Virus record (IMG/VR): IMGVR_UViG_3300030110_001497
Location: 1 to 31,571 of that record
Direction: 5' to 3' (one strand)
Source: a virus
DNA length: 31,571 nucleotides
Part shown: positions 29,917-31,571 of the stretch, one piece after another
How positions within the stretch are numbered: position 1 is the stretch's first letter
How the letters are laid out: each line of letters begins with the position of its first letter
Translations under genes and position numbers: made by a program
The notes under the pieces: generated by a model
What the model saw: only the letters and a program-made list of their open reading frames with translations
Database searches by the model: none
What the model was told of the DNA's origin: nothing

Positions 29917-30239
29917 AAAATCGGAACCTCCATAGCTCCATTAGTAGAAACTGTTAATTTACCTAACCCTGAAGTACCTTGTACTCCTTTTTCTGTTCCT
30001 GTGTATATATCAACCCACTGTTTTCCATTCCAAAGTTGTATTTGACTTGTAGATAAATTCCAAATAATATCTCCATCTTGAAATTTGTTTTCGTTTCTTT
30101 GAGTTTCATTTACAGAGTTAGTTGAGTCAATATCAACTTTACCTAAACTAAGTTCTAATACTCTAACTAAACGATTAAAAGTTTCAGAAGAAAGTTCTCC
30201 AGAAGCGAAAGGAAGCTTGGTTTCTAGGATTTTAGCCAT
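29913..30239 (-). CDS. Small tail/fibre-associated hypothetical protein
   Basis: A 108-aa protein. The N-terminal half is helical (LSSETFNRLVRVLELSLGKV); the C-terminal half has GDIIWNLSTSQIQLWNGKQW followed by VDIYTG, a beta-hairpin-like WNGxxW motif seen in phage tail and fibre proteins. It sits between the tail-associated protein and the endolysin, and its ATG shares a base with the preceding stop (TAATG). Structural role inferred. Confidence 0.5.
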   Translation of the reverse strand: MAKILETKLPFASGELSSETFNRLVRVLELSLGKVDIDSTNSVNETQRNENKFQDGDIIWNLSTSQIQLWNGKQWVDIYTGTEKGVQGTSGLGKLTVSTNGAMEVPIL

Positions 30240-31571
30240 TAACGTCTACCGCTTGGAATTAAATCCATACGAGTAGCTCCTAACCTAAATCCAACTCCAG
30301 TTCTACTTGAAGTTGATCCATCGTCATCAGACTCTACTCTCAGCACCGCTTGTCTAGCTCTAACTCTTGTATCTATACGAGTAGTAGTAGAGGTACAGGT
30401 ATTTGTTGTTGATGTAGTTAAACTTTCTCCGGGATAATTCCTTGTTTTTACAATAAAGTTGATAGTTTGTCCTGTTCCACCATCTCCTGTAAATTTAACA
30501 TCAGGAATTATTCTTCTAATGAGTTGATACTCTTCTCCTTCGTTTAAATCAAAATCACTTGATTCGATAAAAACATTGTCCATAGGAGAGCCATCATCAT
30601 CGTTACCTGTTTCTTGGTTATATAAATATCCAACATAAGAAGTTGTGTTAGTTGCTAAAGGGTTATCAAAAACACCTTCGTCTTCCCAAGCTGTTCTAGT
30701 TAATTCACCTATGGACCAAAACCCTTCCTCATAGTTATATACTACATATCTATTAGGAACAGAAGAATCACTAGAACAATAAAACCAACCTACTTCGTCA
30801 AATTGTTTATTTAAAAATCCGAAAACTTGATAGGCTTGCTCTTCATTAAAATCATTTAAAACATAATTTAGAACAGTACAAGGTAAAACATTTACGTTTC
30901 CAGTGTAAGTATAAAAACCTTTTTTATCCATCCAAAAAACACCTTTTGGTGAATTTACTGCAGCATTAGGACTTACTAACCCTACACCTTCATTAACTAG
31001 GTTTACTCCAAATGTAAAAGGTTGTCCTACAAAAGACATAGAATACATAGAGGTATCTGTCCAAACTAATGTTTCTTGTCTTGCTCTTAAAGCTCCAATA
31101 ATACTTGTTCCTGCGGATAATCTAAAAGATCCTGCTGTATTAGTTGATTTCGGTTCCCATTCTGCTGCATTTTCTTGATCAGACCAAGCGATAAACATAG
31201 GGTCTACTGCTCCTGTTCTAGAACTTCCTGAAATAGGATCTGCTCCAAAACAAATAACATGTCTATCTATATCACTTACAAGAACAAACAATGCTTTTGT
31301 AGGAGTAAGGTTAGCTCCACTTAAAGAACTTAACGCTACGGCTCTTGAGGATAATCCAGAAGATTCGTCCCAATAAAACACTCCACCTGCTCTAACATTA
31401 ATAATTAAATCTTCACCAAAATTATCATGTGACCATAACCTTAATTGATTAGCATCTGTTAATGCAGAAACACTTCCCCATGTATTAGCTCCCCATGTGC
31501 CCGCTCCCCAACCAGAAGAAGCTACATAGGAGTCTAACCCTACGTTAATTTGATAAGAGCCATCAACACCA
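30239..31571 (-). CDS. Tail-associated virion protein (partial, 5' end off window)
   Basis: The frame is open to the right edge, so the N-terminus is missing; the GTG at 31381 is internal, because the upstream codons (SGWGAGTWGANTWGS, NQLRLWSHDNFGEDL) continue the same protein. At least 443 aa are present. Features: DRHVICFGADP, DPMFIAWSDQENAAEWEP, TNTAGSFRLSAGTSIIGALR, RQETLVWTDTSMYSM, GLVSPNAAVNSPKGVFWMDK, GFYTYTGNV, YVVYNYEEGFWSIG and LTRTAWEDEG. This repeated beta pattern is one I know from a large family of podovirus-like tail/stabilisation proteins, probably a beta-propeller near the tail tube. No enzyme motif is visible. It anchors the late module. Confidence 0.72.
   Translation of the reverse strand, partial: GVDGSYQINVGLDSYVASSGWGAGTWGANTWGSVSALTDANQLRLWSHDNFGEDLIINVRAGGVFYWDESSGLSSRAVALSSLSGANLTPTKALFVLVSDIDRHVICFGADPISGSSRTGAVDPMFIAWSDQENAAEWEPKSTNTAGSFRLSAGTSIIGALRARQETLVWTDTSMYSMSFVGQPFTFGVNLVNEGVGLVSPNAAVNSPKGVFWMDKKGFYTYTGNVNVLPCTVLNYVLNDFNEEQAYQVFGFLNKQFDEVGWFYCSSDSSVPNRYVVYNYEEGFWSIGELTRTAWEDEGVFDNPLATNTTSYVGYLYNQETGNDDDGSPMDNVFIESSDFDLNEGEEYQLIRRIIPDVKFTGDGGTGQTINFIVKTRNYPGESLTTSTTNTCTSTTTRIDTRVRARQAVLRVESDDDGSTSSRTGVGFRLGATRMDLIPSGRR

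Noticed and set aside
31381-31381. GTG at 31381 as the true start of the tail-associated protein
   Set aside because: The frame stays open to the window edge with tail-like sequence upstream and no RBS at the GTG, so the gene is truncated by the window.

Overview
The window looks like part of a double-stranded DNA bacteriophage genome, most likely a short-tailed (podovirus-like) marine phage of a Gram-negative host. Evidence: tightly packed, translationally coupled genes with phage replication, virion and lysis functions; small basic and membrane proteins whose sequences I recall from marine phages; low GC; AGGAG-type ribosome binding sites; and an outer-membrane (CsgG-like) channel gene that only makes sense in a host with an outer membrane. 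I see no integrase, tRNA, rRNA, IS element or CRISPR array. Terminase, portal and capsid genes are not here and presumably lie to the right. The first gene runs off the left edge (its 3' end is missing) and the last runs off the right edge (its 5' end is missing).

Layout, read in the direction of transcription, which is right to left for all genes but one. (1) 31571-26351, structural/lysis/accessory: a tail-associated protein, a small fibre-like protein, a GH24 endolysin, three small very basic proteins, a SNase-like nuclease, a 3-TM holin and several small membrane proteins. (2) 26367-23389, a curli-type secretion island: CsgF-like, CsgG-like, a secreted Asp/Asn-rich curlin-like protein and a FecR-domain protein. 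(3) 23388-14899, behind its own sigma70-like promoter: a 14-codon mini-ORF and six virion proteins, probably internal/ejection proteins, including one of 1151 aa. (4) 13464-14906, the only plus-strand gene, an SNF2-like helicase, tail-to-tail with (3). (5) 13132-7828: ssDNA-binding-like protein, prim-pol, AlkB-like dioxygenase and UvrD-like helicase. (6) 7756-1628: a conserved phage protein, a methyltransferase, a 5-hmdU-kinase-helical-domain protein, a thymidylate-synthase homologue, two small proteins, family A DNA polymerase and a sigma-region-4-like HTH protein. (7) 1586-1: a zinc-finger protein, a VRR-NUC-like nuclease and a DUF932 protein.

Two systems stand out. The first is the phage-borne CsgF/CsgG/curlin/FecR set next to the lysis genes. 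The second is the pairing of a divergent thymidylate-synthase homologue with a 5-hmdU DNA kinase helical-domain protein, which suggests thymine hypermodification of phage DNA. At the regulatory level, four left-going transcription units share a TTTACTTT -35-type element 17-18 bp from a -10, two others use TTAAAA-N17-TATAAT, and the 331-bp divergent region carries six TATTAG/CTAATA copies in an AT-rich setting.
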